In this document: piece by piece, positions 1 through 8,917 of the stretch
Layout: every line of letters begins with the position of its first letter
Position numbering within the stretch: position 1 is the first letter of the stretch
Source: Caballeronia peredens
Lineage (GTDB): Bacteria; Pseudomonadota; Gammaproteobacteria; Burkholderiales; Burkholderiaceae
Direction of reading: 5' to 3'
DNA: 64,000 nt
Assembly: GCA_001544595.2 (NCBI GenBank)
Contig: FCOH02000008.1
Span: 124,001 to 188,000 of the forward strand
Translations under genes and position numbers: made by a program
The notes under the pieces: generated by a model
The model's input: the letters and a program-made list of their open reading frames with translations, nothing else
Database searches by the model: none
Told to the model about the DNA's origin: nothing

Positions 1-204
1 CGACGAAATGACCCACGTGCCTTCGCTCGTCGCCACGCCGAGATTGCCGGAGATAGTCGGCACCGCGACGTTCGCGATCGACGTGTCGAGCACTTCCATG
101 AAGGTGCCGAGCGCGAGGCCCATCGTCAGCAGGGCGAGAATGCCGCCGGTGAGCGGCACGGGTGCGGCGGGCGGGCTGGTCGTCTTGGTCGCGGTGGTTG
201 ACAT
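1..204 (-). CDS. emrB: EmrB/QacA-type (DHA2) MFS drug exporter, N-terminal fragment
   Basis: Only the first 68 residues lie in the window; the gene runs off the left edge. A short polar N-terminus is followed by the first membrane helix and the motif MEVLDTSIANVAVPTISG, the signature of TM1 in 14-helix DHA2 proton-coupled drug exporters. These inner-membrane pumps normally work with an EmrA adaptor and an outer-membrane channel. It lies 129 bp downstream of the marR gene and is probably co-transcribed with it. No emrA lies between them, so it would have to be beyond the window or elsewhere. The family is clear; the substrate is unknown. Confidence 0.85.
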   Translation of the reverse strand, partial: MSTTATKTTSPPAAPVPLTGGILALLTMGLALGTFMEVLDTSIANVAVPTISGNLGVATSEGTWVISS

Positions 205-333
205 CGTTGGTTCTCCGGCACGCGTTCGGGGCGGTCTGCCTCGCATCGCGTGCAAGCTTTTTCTTGTCGCGGCATTCTCTGCCCAGACAGCGAAATCGAC
301 GCAAAACCGCCGATTTCGTCGGATTAATGTGCG

Positions 334-822
334 TTATTCGTCGTCCAGACCGCAGCCGATCGCCTCGGCCACCGGCGTGTTCTCGATGATCCGCGCCAGC
401 ATCCCGATCAGCAGATCCAGTTCCGCGCGGCTGAAACCGCGCAACTGTTCGTTGAGCACCGCCGCGCCGATGACCGGCAGCCGCCCGGCCGCGTCGCGCC
501 CGCGCTCCGTCAGGCTCAACTCCACGATGCGCCGGTCCGCGGCGCTGCGCGTGCGGCTCACGAAACCCTTCTTTTCGAGCCGGTCGAGCATGCGTGTCAT
601 CGAGCCGCTGTCGTAGGACATCTCGCGCGACAGTTCCAGCGGCGTGCGCGCCCGTCCCGACGCGAGCATCAGCATCACGCCGATTTGCTGCGACGTCAGG
701 TCGAGCGGTCTCAACGCCTGATCGGTCCGCGCGATGAGCACGTTGCGCGCTCGGGCGAGGTAATAGCCAAGGCTCGTTTCGAGTTGAATCGTGGCGGGAT
801 CGTAAAGCGGTTCGCTGTTCAT
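334..822 (-). CDS. MarR family transcriptional regulator of efflux
   Basis: A 162-residue winged-helix regulator. The central region has the MarR recognition helix (SREMSYDSGSMTRMLDRLEKKGFV) followed by the wing around DRRIVELSLTERG. I start it at the ATG at 822; the frame is open upstream, but that part is Cys/Arg-rich and unlike the family. It is the first gene of a likely operon with the MFS exporter. A promoter and an inverted repeat overlapping its -35 lie at 906-950, so autorepression relieved by a pump substrate is likely. This is the EmrR/MprA arrangement; the ligand is unknown. Confidence 0.88.
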   Translation of the reverse strand: MNSEPLYDPATIQLETSLGYYLARARNVLIARTDQALRPLDLTSQQIGVMLMLASGRARTPLELSREMSYDSGSMTRMLDRLEKKGFVSRTRSAADRRIVELSLTERGRDAAGRLPVIGAAVLNEQLRGFSRAELDLLIGMLARIIENTPVAEAIGCGLDDE

Positions 823-905
823 GCGACTCGGGTCTCGCGAATGAAGCGGGGTTGCGACACTGCGTCGCGTTTCGCAAAGGCAACACTTGCGAAAAAGCAA
901 TCAGC

Positions 906-934
906 AGTATCTTGAAAAGTAGTTGCACAGTCAA
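906..934 (-). promoter_or_regulatory. Probable sigma70 promoter of the marR-emrB operon
   Basis: On the minus strand TTGACT (934-929) is followed after 17 bp by GATACT (911-906). The -35 matches 5 of 6 and the -10 4 of 6 consensus positions, and the promoter points at the marR start 84 bp away. It overlaps the inverted repeat at 922-950. Confidence 0.5.
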
Positions 935-950
935 TATTATTCTATGCAAC
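922..950. promoter_or_regulatory. Candidate MarR operator (GTTGCA-N17-TGCAAC)
   Basis: GTTGCA at 922-927 and TGCAAC at 945-950 form a perfect 6-bp inverted repeat around an AT-rich core, overlapping the -35 of the marR promoter. MarR proteins usually bind palindromes in their own promoter. Assigning it to this MarR is inference from position. Confidence 0.4.
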
Positions 951-1031
951 GAGTTACGCGCTGATTGCGCCGCCCGAGACCATGTTCTGATCGCCAGCCG
1001 CGTCGTACGCCGACGCTCGAAGGACCATCCG

Positions 1032-1313
1032 ATGACCCGCTTTGCCCGCACCGCCCGCCGACGCTTCGGCCATGTCAGCAGCACGATCGCCAGCGCTTCC
1101 CGTCACTTCGTCCCGCCGAAGCTGAATTCGTGGAGACTCGCGTTGTATCTGATCGTGTTTCTGCTGCCGGGCGGATCGTTCGCCGTGCTGGGCATGGGAT
1201 GGTTCGAGAACCGGCAGCGGCAGAAAACGGCGTCCAGCCGGTCTGCCCGGGCCGCGGCCCGGCCGGCGCTCCCCGCGCCCTGCCCGCGAAGCTGCGGCTC
1301 CACGGGCCGATGA
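1032..1313 (+). CDS. Small membrane protein of unknown function
   Basis: A 93-residue reading frame with AAGGA seven bases before the ATG. The N-terminus is basic (many Arg up to residue 25). One hydrophobic segment at about residues 35-57 could span the inner membrane, and the C-terminal third is Arg/Ala/Pro-rich. It lies between the divergent marR operon and the NodT gene. I do not recognise a named family. The ribosome binding site and single clean helix support it being real, but the low-complexity tail lowers confidence. Confidence 0.5.
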   Translation: MTRFARTARRRFGHVSSTIASASRHFVPPKLNSWRLALYLIVFLLPGGSFAVLGMGWFENRQRQKTASSRSARAAARPALPAPCPRSCGSTGR

Positions 1314-1503
1314 TCCGCGCCGGTAACGCGGCGTAACCGATTCCCCCCGTCGCGTAACACCCGCCTTACGGCTTACCCGTTACGCTAACGTCTGCCTGAC
1401 GCGCGCGCCCGTTTCCAAGCGCCGCGTGCGTTCCGTTACCATCCCGGCATGCCGCGTCCGTCGTATCGAACGGAGCGGCGCCGACAGGACTTTCGAACAG
1501 CAG

Positions 1504-3099
1504 ATGCCGCATCACCCCGCCTTTTCCGCTTCCTCCGTCACGCGCCGCCTGAGCGCCACGGCGCTCGCCGTCACGCTTGCGATGTTCATCGCCGGCTGCG
1601 CGGTCGGGCCCGACTATCAACGTCCGTCCACGACGATCCCGGCCAGCTACAAGGAAGCGCCCGAAGGCTGGAAGGTCGCGCAGCCCGCCGACCAGACCGA
1701 CCGCGGCGCCTGGTGGAGCGTCTATCACGACACGCGTCTCGACGATCTCGAAACGCGCCTGAACCAGTCGAACCAGAGCATCGCGCAATTCGCGGCGGCT
1801 TACCGGCAGGCGCGTGCGCTCGTCGGCGAGGCGCGCGCGGCGTATTTCCCGACGCTCGGCGCGACGGCGTCGGCGTCGCGTTCAGGAACGGGCGCGGGCA
1901 ACCGCTCGACCAGCAGTTCGAGTTTCGGGCAGCAGGGCTCGGTCAACGATCAATACAGCGTCGCGCTCGATGCAAGCTGGGAACCCGACCTGTGGGGCAG
2001 CGTGTCCCGCACGGTCACGGCGCAGAAGGCCGGCCAGCAAGGCGCCGCCGCCGATCTCGCGAACGCGCGTCTCTCGGCGCAGGCCACGCTCGCGCAGACT
2101 TACTTCCAGTTGCGCTCGCTCGATGCGCAGCAAAGGCTCCTCGACGACACCGTCGCGGCATACGAGCAATCGCTCAGGCTCACGCAGAATCAGTATGCGC
2201 AGGGTATCGTCGCGCGTTCGGACGTGATCCAGGCGCAGACGCAGTTGCAATCGGCGCAGGCATCGGCCATCGACAACGGCGTCGCGCGCGCGCAGTTCGA
2301 GCACGCCATCGCGGTGCTCGTCGGCGAGCCGGCCTCGACCTTCTCGATCCCGCCCATTCCGCTCGACGCAACCCCGCCCACGGTGCCCGTGCAGATGCCG
2401 TCCGCGATTCTCGAACGGCGCCCGGACATCGCGTCGGCGGAACGCAAGGCCGCGGCGGCGAACGAGCAGATCGGCGTGGAAATGGCCGCGTATTTCCCCA
2501 CGCTCACGCTCTCGGTGCAAGGCGGTTTCGAAAGCTCGGTGCTGTCGCAATTGCTGCGCGCGCCGTCGCGTTTCTGGACGCTCGGGCCGGACATCGCCGC
2601 GACCATTTTCGACGGCGGCCTGCGTTCCGCGCGCACCGAGGCCGCGCGCGCCGCCTACGACCAGAACGTCGCCACCTATCGGCAGACGGTGCTCACGGCG
2701 TTCCAAGACGTCGAGGACAACCTCGCGTCGCTGCGCATTCTGGAGAAGGAAGTCGTCGTGCAGCAGCAGGCGGTCGAATCCGCGCAGCAGGCGCTCACGA
2801 TCATCAACAATCAGTACAGGGCCGGAACGGTCGCGTATATCAGCGTGCTCACCGCGCAGACGACCGCGTTCACCGCGCAGCAGAAGCTCGCGAATATCGC
2901 GGGGCAGCGGATGGTGTCGTCGGTGGGACTGGTGAAGGCGCTCGGCGGCGGCTGGGACGTCGCGCAAATGAATCGCGAGACGGGCGGGGTGGAAGCGCCC
3001 GCCGCTGCATCGGCTGTGTCGGCCGCGTCGGCTGCGTCGGCTGTGTCGGCTGCGTCGGCTGCGTCGGTCACGAGCAGCACGCAAACCGCCAATCGCTGA
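1504..3099 (+). CDS. NodT-family outer-membrane efflux lipoprotein (OprM/TolC-like)
   Basis: A 531-residue outer-membrane channel of tripartite efflux pumps. The ATG at 1504 gives a lipoprotein signal with lipobox IAGC at about residues 34-37, followed by VGPDYQRP, typical of this family. Two internally repeated OEP domains follow, each with long helices and beta strands (for example RRPDIASAERK and IFDGGLRSARTEAARAAYDQ). The last 35 residues are an Ala/Ser/Val low-complexity tail encoded by 9-bp tandem repeats, beyond the normal end of the fold. It is presumably the exit duct for the neighbouring MFS pump, though transcribed in the opposite direction. Confidence 0.93.
   Translation: MPHHPAFSASSVTRRLSATALAVTLAMFIAGCAVGPDYQRPSTTIPASYKEAPEGWKVAQPADQTDRGAWWSVYHDTRLDDLETRLNQSNQSIAQFAAAYRQARALVGEARAAYFPTLGATASASRSGTGAGNRSTSSSSFGQQGSVNDQYSVALDASWEPDLWGSVSRTVTAQKAGQQGAAADLANARLSAQATLAQTYFQLRSLDAQQRLLDDTVAAYEQSLRLTQNQYAQGIVARSDVIQAQTQLQSAQASAIDNGVARAQFEHAIAVLVGEPASTFSIPPIPLDATPPTVPVQMPSAILERRPDIASAERKAAAANEQIGVEMAAYFPTLTLSVQGGFESSVLSQLLRAPSRFWTLGPDIAATIFDGGLRSARTEAARAAYDQNVATYRQTVLTAFQDVEDNLASLRILEKEVVVQQQAVESAQQALTIINNQYRAGTVAYISVLTAQTTAFTAQQKLANIAGQRMVSSVGLVKALGGGWDVAQMNRETGGVEAPAAASAVSAASAASAVSAASAASVTSSTQTANR
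3004..3066 (+). repeat. Seven 9-bp tandem repeats coding for the Ala-Ser tail of the NodT protein
   Basis: Seven in-frame units of the form GCTGYGTCG (one GCTGCATCG, one GCCGCGTCG) encode A-A/V-S repeats. Because the unit is 9 bp, slippage would change tail length without a frameshift. Confidence 0.85.
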
Positions 3100-3108
3100 G
3101 TCTTTTCC

Positions 3109-3888
3109 CTAGCGCACGAAAGTGAGCGCGACGGTGTTCGGATCGGTGTGGCGGCCGAGCAGGTTCAGGAGCCCGGCCAGATTCTCGCGCTGCTCGGGCG
3201 CGGCCGTCGCGGTGCCCTGAAACGCCGTCGACGTCGGCGAGATCGAGCCGTTGCCCGTGAGCATCAGCGGGCCTTTGCTCGTCGACAGATCGATCGTCGC
3301 CGAAGCGCCCTGCGCCTGCAACGCCACCCGATACGAACCGAGCGGCTTCACGCGCGACACGCGCGAAGCCATGTCGTCGAGCGTGACGACCACCTGGCCG
3401 TAGGCGTTGCGGTTCAGCAGACGAAATTCCGTCCACGAGAGCCGCACGCTGCCGTCGAAGTCGAGCGTGTTGAACGGCGCGCCGAGACCCGACAGCAGCG
3501 TCGCGGGCACGGCGATCTGCCCGGCGGTCAGCGTCGCGCCGCGCGTCGTGGCGTCGAGGATCACGGCGTCGGGCATCGCGTCGGTCTGGCGCATCGTCAT
3601 GTGCACGCGGCCGGTGAACAGCGGCCAGAAGGCCGTCGTCCATTCGATGCGCCCCGGCAGCAGCGTCGCGCCCGCGCCGTCGCTGCCGGCGGCCAGCATC
3701 AACGTGGCCGAGCCGCGCCAGAGAGAACCTGCCGGATCGACCAGATTGACGTGGCCGCCCGTCGCCTTCGTGAACTGCGGCACGATCCACGCGGCGGGCA
3801 TCATCGCGAGCAAGGTCGCGCCGATCGACACGATCATCACGAAAAGCGCCGGCAGCGCGAGCCGGATACGGCGAGTCCAGTAACTCAT
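3109..3888 (-). CDS. gspN: Type II secretion system protein N
   Basis: 259 residues with one N-terminal membrane anchor at about residues 9-29 and a periplasmic beta-rich domain. It is the last gene of the gsp operon, and its start overlaps the gspM stop (ATGA). GspN is an accessory subunit found in some T2SS operons (Pseudomonas, Xanthomonas, Burkholderia) and is thought to bridge the inner-membrane platform and the secretin. Identity rests on position plus the anchor-periplasmic architecture; the sequence is weakly conserved across species. Confidence 0.85.
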   Translation of the reverse strand: MSYWTRRIRLALPALFVMIVSIGATLLAMMPAAWIVPQFTKATGGHVNLVDPAGSLWRGSATLMLAAGSDGAGATLLPGRIEWTTAFWPLFTGRVHMTMRQTDAMPDAVILDATTRGATLTAGQIAVPATLLSGLGAPFNTLDFDGSVRLSWTEFRLLNRNAYGQVVVTLDDMASRVSRVKPLGSYRVALQAQGASATIDLSTSKGPLMLTGNGSISPTSTAFQGTATAAPEQRENLAGLLNLLGRHTDPNTVALTFVR

Positions 3889-4388
3889 TTCACGGCGGCC
3901 GGTTGCAGCGAGGCCGTCAGATCCACCTGACCGTCGGGCTTCAGCGCCGTGATATGCGCCTCGGACACCTGCACCTTGAACTGCTTGCGCGCGTCGTCGA
4001 GCCACATTGTCCAGTTCGGGAACGATGCGTTCTTCAACTGGATCTGCACCGCCGCGCCGATCACCTGAACCTGCGTCGGCTGCATGCCGTTGTCCGCGAG
4101 CGATTTCGCGAGCGCATCGCGCAATGCGCCGCCGGTCGGCGTCACGCCTTCCGCGCTGCCCGCGAGCGCGCGCGCTTCGTTGGCCTGCGCGGTCATCGTC
4201 GCGAGCTGGCGCTGCATGGTCGGGAGCGTGTCGCGCAGACGCTGACGCCCTTCGTACGCAGGCGCCCACAGCACGAGATACACGAGCGTGAGCCCGAGCG
4301 CGAGGCCGCCCCACATCAGGAGCGTCTTTTCGCGCGGCGTGCGCGCTTCCCAGAATTCCGACAGGGAACGTCCGATTTCCGCTTTCAT
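3885..4388 (-). CDS. gspM: Type II secretion system protein M
   Basis: 167 residues: a short cytoplasmic N-terminus, one membrane helix at about residues 27-45 (WGGLALGLTLVYLVLW), a coiled-coil-prone stretch and a small periplasmic ferredoxin-like domain. GspM partners GspL in the inner-membrane platform that links the GspE ATPase to the pseudopilus. It overlaps both neighbours by four bases, so translational coupling is likely. Confidence 0.9.
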   Translation of the reverse strand: MKAEIGRSLSEFWEARTPREKTLLMWGGLALGLTLVYLVLWAPAYEGRQRLRDTLPTMQRQLATMTAQANEARALAGSAEGVTPTGGALRDALAKSLADNGMQPTQVQVIGAAVQIQLKNASFPNWTMWLDDARKQFKVQVSEAHITALKPDGQVDLTASLQPAAVK

Positions 4389-5719
4389 TGGCCGCTCCTG
4401 ATCGTCCATTTGCCCGTGTTGCTGTCGATCGCACCGTTCAGGCCGTTCGCAGCGAGGCGCTTCGTGAGGTCGGGATCGACCTTCGTGTCCGGCTTGAAAG
4501 TCACTTCCAGATGACGGTCGCGATAGTCGAGGCCCGCGACGCCGTTCACCGGCACCGGACCGAGCGAGCGCGCGAGTCCGTCCGCGAGCGACAGGAAATC
4601 CGTCGGCGACAGCTCGCCCGACGCGACCCGCAGACGTTCGAGATTGCGCGTCATCTGATCCGGCGCGTCGAGCACGACGGTCGTCTTCGGGAACGCGTTG
4701 AGCAGGAGTTCGGTCATCTGCGCGCCGATCGCGTCGCGCTGACGCGCGAGCTGCAGCCATTGCACGTTGATGCCGATGATCGACACGAGAATCGACGCCG
4801 CCACGAGCGCGATCGGCACGCGCAGGCGCCGCATCGTCGCGCGGTCGAGCCGCCACGGCTGCGCGGCGAACTCGAACTGGCACAGATCGAAGCGGCACGC
4901 GAGCGCATTGCGCGCGAGCGCCTCGAACGCGAGCGGCTGCGTGCCGGTGACGCCCGCCACGGTGCGCGAACCGGCGAGACGCGGTTCGTCGCCGGGAAGA
5001 TCGACGAGCGTATAGAGCGTCACGGGATGATCGCCCGCGAGCGCGGCGAGCGTCGCCGGAATCGAATCGGCCGGCAGCGCGAGGCCTTCGCCGAGCGCCG
5101 CGCGTTCACCGCGCGCAATCGCGATCTCGATGCGCGGCGCGCCGAGTGTTGCGGGCGCGGGCGCCGCCGTCTCGCCGATCAGCGCGGGCGCGGTCGACAC
5201 GACGTGGCCGAGCAGGCCCGCGACGAACGGCGTCGACGGCGCGACCTCCGTCTCGCCTTCCTCGACGACCGCCGCGGCGGGAACCGGCAGGCAACGCATC
5301 GCGGGCACGGCCTTCACGTTGCGATGCCCCGCGCCGGCGAACGCGCCGAGCACGAAGCGGAACCAGCCGCGATCGATCACGCCGACCACGCGCCGGCCGC
5401 CTGCGAGCTCCACCGGGTCGACGGCGATATGACACGTCTGCGGATCCTGAATAAGCTGATCCTCGACGACATTCGGCAACGCCTGGCGCAGGCGCGGCCC
5501 CTTGAGCGGCGGCATGGCGGCGGCGAGCAGCAAGGTGTCGCGCGCGGCGACGATCAGCACCGTCGCACTCGCGCGCGGCAGAAGCCCGAGCGCCGCGCGG
5601 CCGACGCGTTGCGGCTCGCCGCGCTTGTCGAGCAGCAGAAACGGCAGATCCGGCAGATACCACTCTTCCGAGCGCACCGCGGGATCGCGCGGCGGTAATA
5701 AAACGATCAGTGTGCTCAA
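4385..5719 (-). CDS. gspL: Type II secretion system protein L
   Basis: 444 residues: a large actin-like cytoplasmic domain (1-300) that recruits GspE, a membrane helix at 301-323, and a periplasmic ferredoxin-like domain. The start is a TTG at 5719 preceded by GGAAG at a six-base spacing; no better ATG exists before conserved sequence. There is a 36-bp gap after gspK and an ATGA overlap with gspM. It couples ATP hydrolysis in the cytoplasm to pseudopilus assembly. Confidence 0.9.
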   Translation of the reverse strand: MSTLIVLLPPRDPAVRSEEWYLPDLPFLLLDKRGEPQRVGRAALGLLPRASATVLIVAARDTLLLAAAMPPLKGPRLRQALPNVVEDQLIQDPQTCHIAVDPVELAGGRRVVGVIDRGWFRFVLGAFAGAGHRNVKAVPAMRCLPVPAAAVVEEGETEVAPSTPFVAGLLGHVVSTAPALIGETAAPAPATLGAPRIEIAIARGERAALGEGLALPADSIPATLAALAGDHPVTLYTLVDLPGDEPRLAGSRTVAGVTGTQPLAFEALARNALACRFDLCQFEFAAQPWRLDRATMRRLRVPIALVAASILVSIIGINVQWLQLARQRDAIGAQMTELLLNAFPKTTVVLDAPDQMTRNLERLRVASGELSPTDFLSLADGLARSLGPVPVNGVAGLDYRDRHLEVTFKPDTKVDPDLTKRLAANGLNGAIDSNTGKWTIRSGQ

Positions 5720-5755
5720 AGGCCACTTCCCCTCATCAATGACATGCGCGCGACT

Positions 5756-6901
5756 TCAAAGCGTGTCGCGCGTATAGACGATGCGCGTCGTGTGCGTCGT
5801 CGGGTCGCGATAGACGAGCGTCGTGCGCTCGAGTTGCGCGCGCTCATGTTCGACGCGCCCGCGAATCACGAAATACTTCGTCGTGACGTCGAGCTCGTTC
5901 GGATCGATCGACGTCGCCGCCCTGACGCCCGCACCCGTGAGCGCGAGCTGCACGTTGCCGACGTCGTGGAAGAACACGGTCTCCCGGCGCGCGACGAACG
6001 CCTGCCCCTGCGACAGATTCATGCCCGGCACCACGGCCGCCACCACTTCGGCGGGCGCGGTGTTCATGTTGACGGCGGTCGTCGTCGGCAGCACGGTGAC
6101 GAACGGCCGGAGCTTGGCAACGGCCTCCGCCGAAAAGCCCGGCACGTCGAGCAGCGAATCGACGCTGATCATCTGCAAGGGCGCGACGGGCGCGTCGCTG
6201 TCGGCGTCCTTGAGGCCGGGGTCGTCGGTGAAGTTGCCGCCGCCCGCCGCGCCGCCCTGCGCGAGCGCGGCGATGGTCGCGTCCGTGCCCGTGCCGGTCG
6301 TGCTGTTCGTGCCGTTGCCGGTCTGCGTCTGGAAACGCGTCGCGGAGCGCGTGAGGCCCGCGCGCATCTGCAGCGCCACCGTCTTCGCGAGCGAGCCGTT
6401 CAGGCCGAGCATCGTGAGCAGCCGCTGAAACGCCTGAATCTGCTCGACGTTGATGGTCAGCACGCCCGGCGTCGGCGTCGAGACCAGATTGCGCAGGTTG
6501 AACTTCGCCTGCGCGTCTTCGATCGAGCCGGACAGATACGTCGACGCACCTTCCTGCGCGCGCACTTCGCCGATCTGCCCGAGAAAGTCCGAAAGCTTCG
6601 TCTTGGCGATCGGCACGCCCCACACGCCGCCGAGATACGTGACGGTCGGCGAGGTATCGGCTTCCGAGCGCAGGATGAGACGCGTCCAGTCGAGCGCGCT
6701 GCGCGAGATCCACTGCGCCTGCGCGAGCAGCCGCTGATTCTCGATGCGGCGCACCTGCACTTGCTGGCGCCACAGCATGCCCGAGACCAGAATGGCCGTG
6801 AGCGACACCACGAGCAGCGCGCTGATGATCGCGACGCCGCGTTGCTTCCGGCTTGCGCTGCGGTTTCGGTCACGGTTTCGGCTGAGCTTTCGCATCGTCA
6901 C
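5756..6901 (-). CDS. gspK: Type II secretion minor pseudopilin K
   Basis: 381 residues, the long minor pseudopilin. A 22-residue basic leader ends in RG, and the hydrophobic helix starts VAIISALLVVSLTAILV. A GspK helix-hairpin domain follows, including the usual end-of-domain segment with TAPAEVVAAVVPG. The GTG at 6901 overlaps the gspJ stop as GTGA; an ATG two codons later (6895) is an alternative. With GspI and GspJ it forms the tip complex of the pseudopilus. Confidence 0.92.
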   Translation of the reverse strand: MTMRKLSRNRDRNRSASRKQRGVAIISALLVVSLTAILVSGMLWRQQVQVRRIENQRLLAQAQWISRSALDWTRLILRSEADTSPTVTYLGGVWGVPIAKTKLSDFLGQIGEVRAQEGASTYLSGSIEDAQAKFNLRNLVSTPTPGVLTINVEQIQAFQRLLTMLGLNGSLAKTVALQMRAGLTRSATRFQTQTGNGTNSTTGTGTDATIAALAQGGAAGGGNFTDDPGLKDADSDAPVAPLQMISVDSLLDVPGFSAEAVAKLRPFVTVLPTTTAVNMNTAPAEVVAAVVPGMNLSQGQAFVARRETVFFHDVGNVQLALTGAGVRAATSIDPNELDVTTKYFVIRGRVEHERAQLERTTLVYRDPTTHTTRIVYTRDTL

Positions 6902-7572
6902 TCTCCGACCAGGAACACGCGCGTGAGCGGCACTTGCAGATTGCGCGCGCCGACCGCGACCTGAACGCCCGACACCGCGCGCGGCAGCGGCGCGTTGCCC
7001 AGTTGCGGCACTTTCAGGTTGTTGTCGTTCTGGTTGATCTGCGAGAGCACGTCGCCCATTCTCGTCGTCCAGCCCTTATCCGGAATATAGACGCGCGTCG
7101 CGAGCGAGCCGACGCCGCCCATCAGCGGAATCGCGCTCCAGCCGCCTGTGGTATCGCCCGATAGCGCGCGCCGCACTTCGCCGACATTGGCGAGCGGCGG
7201 CGACGCATAGCGCACGATACGCCCGTCCAGGAGCCGGTAACGCACCACTTGCAGACGCGGCGGCAAACCCGGCGCGAACACACCGCGCACGATCTGCAGC
7301 GAGCCGTTGCCGATCTGCACGGCGGGCTGGCCAGCTTCGTCGTCGGTTGCGGCCTGGCGCGCGTCGATGCGCATCTGGTCGAACAGTTGCGCGACGATGC
7401 GCTCGTCTTCCATCGCGTTGGTGATCGTCGCGCGGGCGCGGATCACGGAGTCCAGCCCGCGCCACGACAGCACCGCGATCACCGCGAGAATCGCGATCGC
7501 GATCAGCATCTCCAGCAGCGTGAAGCCGCGCGAGGCGCCCACGCGGCGGTCAGAGCGAGCGATTCGTTTCAT
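6898..7572 (-). CDS. gspJ: Type II secretion minor pseudopilin J
   Basis: 224 residues. The prepilin peptidase site is RG-FTLLEML (cleavage after Gly16, Glu at +5), followed by a hydrophobic helix and a globular domain rich in beta strands, as in GspJ of other T2SS. It overlaps the end of gspI by 23 bp and the start of gspK by four. The cognate prepilin peptidase (GspO/PilD) is not in this window. Confidence 0.92.
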   Translation of the reverse strand: MKRIARSDRRVGASRGFTLLEMLIAIAILAVIAVLSWRGLDSVIRARATITNAMEDERIVAQLFDQMRIDARQAATDDEAGQPAVQIGNGSLQIVRGVFAPGLPPRLQVVRYRLLDGRIVRYASPPLANVGEVRRALSGDTTGGWSAIPLMGGVGSLATRVYIPDKGWTTRMGDVLSQINQNDNNLKVPQLGNAPLPRAVSGVQVAVGARNLQVPLTRVFLVGE

Positions 7573-7936
7573 TCGCCACCACCGTGACCATTTGCGCGAG
7601 AAAGCCTGAGCGGCCCGGCGTCGAGACGAGCATCTCGACGCGCCGGAAAATCGGGTTCGGCGTCTGGCTCACGCGCTGCGTGCAGGTGAGCTTCAGATTG
7701 CCCTGCGAGCAGTCGAAGGTGCGCGAGCCGATCGCCGGGAACGTGCGCGAGAGCCGCAATTGCGCGAGTTCGTTGTCGGCGCTCCAGCCCGCGAGCAGCC
7801 GGCGGTGCAGATCCGCTTCGCCCGTCGCGAGCGAGCCGACCGCGCGCAACGACGCGGCGAGCGCCACCGCGATGATCGCGAGCGCCACGAGCACTTCGAT
7901 CATCGTGAAGCCGCGTTGCTGGCGGACTCGTCGCAT
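7550..7936 (-). CDS. gspI: Type II secretion minor pseudopilin I
   Basis: 128 residues. A very short leader precedes RG-FTMIEVLVALAI (Gly9 before the cut, Glu at +5). Cysteines at DCSQ and LTCTQ are placed as in GspI. The start ATG shares its A with the gspH stop (TGATG). GspI nucleates the pseudopilus tip with J and K. Confidence 0.92.
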   Translation of the reverse strand: MRRVRQQRGFTMIEVLVALAIIAVALAASLRAVGSLATGEADLHRRLLAGWSADNELAQLRLSRTFPAIGSRTFDCSQGNLKLTCTQRVSQTPNPIFRRVEMLVSTPGRSGFLAQMVTVVANETNRSL

Positions 7937-8418
7937 CACCGCACCTGAAAGCGGCCATTGCCGCCGCCGATGATGGTCGCGCGCCCCGCCGGCGAAATCA
8001 GCGTGATTTCCATCGGCGTGTCGATCGCCTCGGTGCCGAACACGAGCCGGTTCACCGACTTGTCCGAGTCGAGGAAATTGATCGTGACGCCGGTCACGCC
8101 GCCTTCCCAGCGCCGCGCGCGCAGAAGGTCGTCGCGCAGCGGACGCCAGCCGTCTTCCGTGCGGATGTCGAAGCGAAAGCCGCCGTCGAGCGGCTGCCAC
8201 GCGATCGGCCGCGCGCGCACCTGCGCTTCGTCGCCCGCGGATTCGAACAGCAGCGCGAGACGCTGCGCTTCCTCGTTGAGGTCGGTGCGCGGATTGCGCG
8301 TCAGTTGCAGCGACGCGAGCGACACGAGCAAGCCCGCGATCACGAGCACGACGAGCATTTCGAGCAGCGTGAAGCCAGCCTCGCGTCGAGCGCCGATGTG
8401 CCTGCCGTGCGTGTTCAC
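7936..8418 (-). CDS. gspH: Type II secretion minor pseudopilin H
   Basis: 160 residues. Leader with AG-FTLLEMLVVLVIAGLL, cleavage after Gly15 and Glu at +5. The GTG start at 8418 has GGAAGG eight bases upstream. GspH joins the major pseudopilin shaft to the I-J-K tip. It lies 28 bp after gspG. Confidence 0.92.
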   Translation of the reverse strand: MNTHGRHIGARREAGFTLLEMLVVLVIAGLLVSLASLQLTRNPRTDLNEEAQRLALLFESAGDEAQVRARPIAWQPLDGGFRFDIRTEDGWRPLRDDLLRARRWEGGVTGVTINFLDSDKSVNRLVFGTEAIDTPMEITLISPAGRATIIGGGNGRFQVR

Positions 8419-8446
8419 GTCGATTGCCTTCCGCTATGCAAAGCGT

Positions 8447-8917
8447 CTATTGCCAGGAGCCGACGTCGGCATCGTTGCCTTCGCCGCCCGCCTTGTTGTC
8501 CGCGCCGTAGCTGAACACGTCGATTTCGCCGTGCACGCCCGGATTCAGATATTGATACTGGCCGCCCCACGGATCGGCGGGCAGGCGTTCCAGATAGCCG
8601 CCGTCCTTCCAGTTGTTCGGCACCGGCTCGGTCGACGGCTTTTCGATCAGCGCGCGCAAGCCCTGCTCCTGCGTCGGGTAGCGGCCGTTGTCGAGCCGGT
8701 ACAGCTTCATCGCCTGCATGATGGTGCCGATGTCCTGCTTCGCCGCGACGCGCCGCGCCTCGTCCGGGCGGCTCATGATCTTCGGCACGATCAGCGCGGC
8801 GAGAATGCCGAGAATCGCGATCACGACCATGATTTCGATCAGCGTGAAGCCGCGCTGGCGGCGTCCCTGTGCCTGAGCCTGTTGAATTTGCATGCGGCGT
8901 TGTGTCCACATTTGCAT
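8447..8917 (-). CDS. gspG: Type II secretion major pseudopilin G
   Basis: 156 residues. Leader RG-FTLIEIMVVIAILGILAA, then the GspG core with GRYPTQEQGL and DPWGGQYQYLNPG, close to the family consensus. The ATG at 8917 is preceded by GAGGT at a suitable distance. A 178-bp gap separates it from gspC. That gap holds a CCGGGC-N5-GCCCGG hairpin at 8950-8966, which could stabilise a processed gspG message or accompany an extra promoter; the shaft subunit is usually needed in excess. Confidence 0.95.
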   Translation of the reverse strand: MQMWTQRRMQIQQAQAQGRRQRGFTLIEIMVVIAILGILAALIVPKIMSRPDEARRVAAKQDIGTIMQAMKLYRLDNGRYPTQEQGLRALIEKPSTEPVPNNWKDGGYLERLPADPWGGQYQYLNPGVHGEIDVFSYGADNKAGGEGNDADVGSWQ

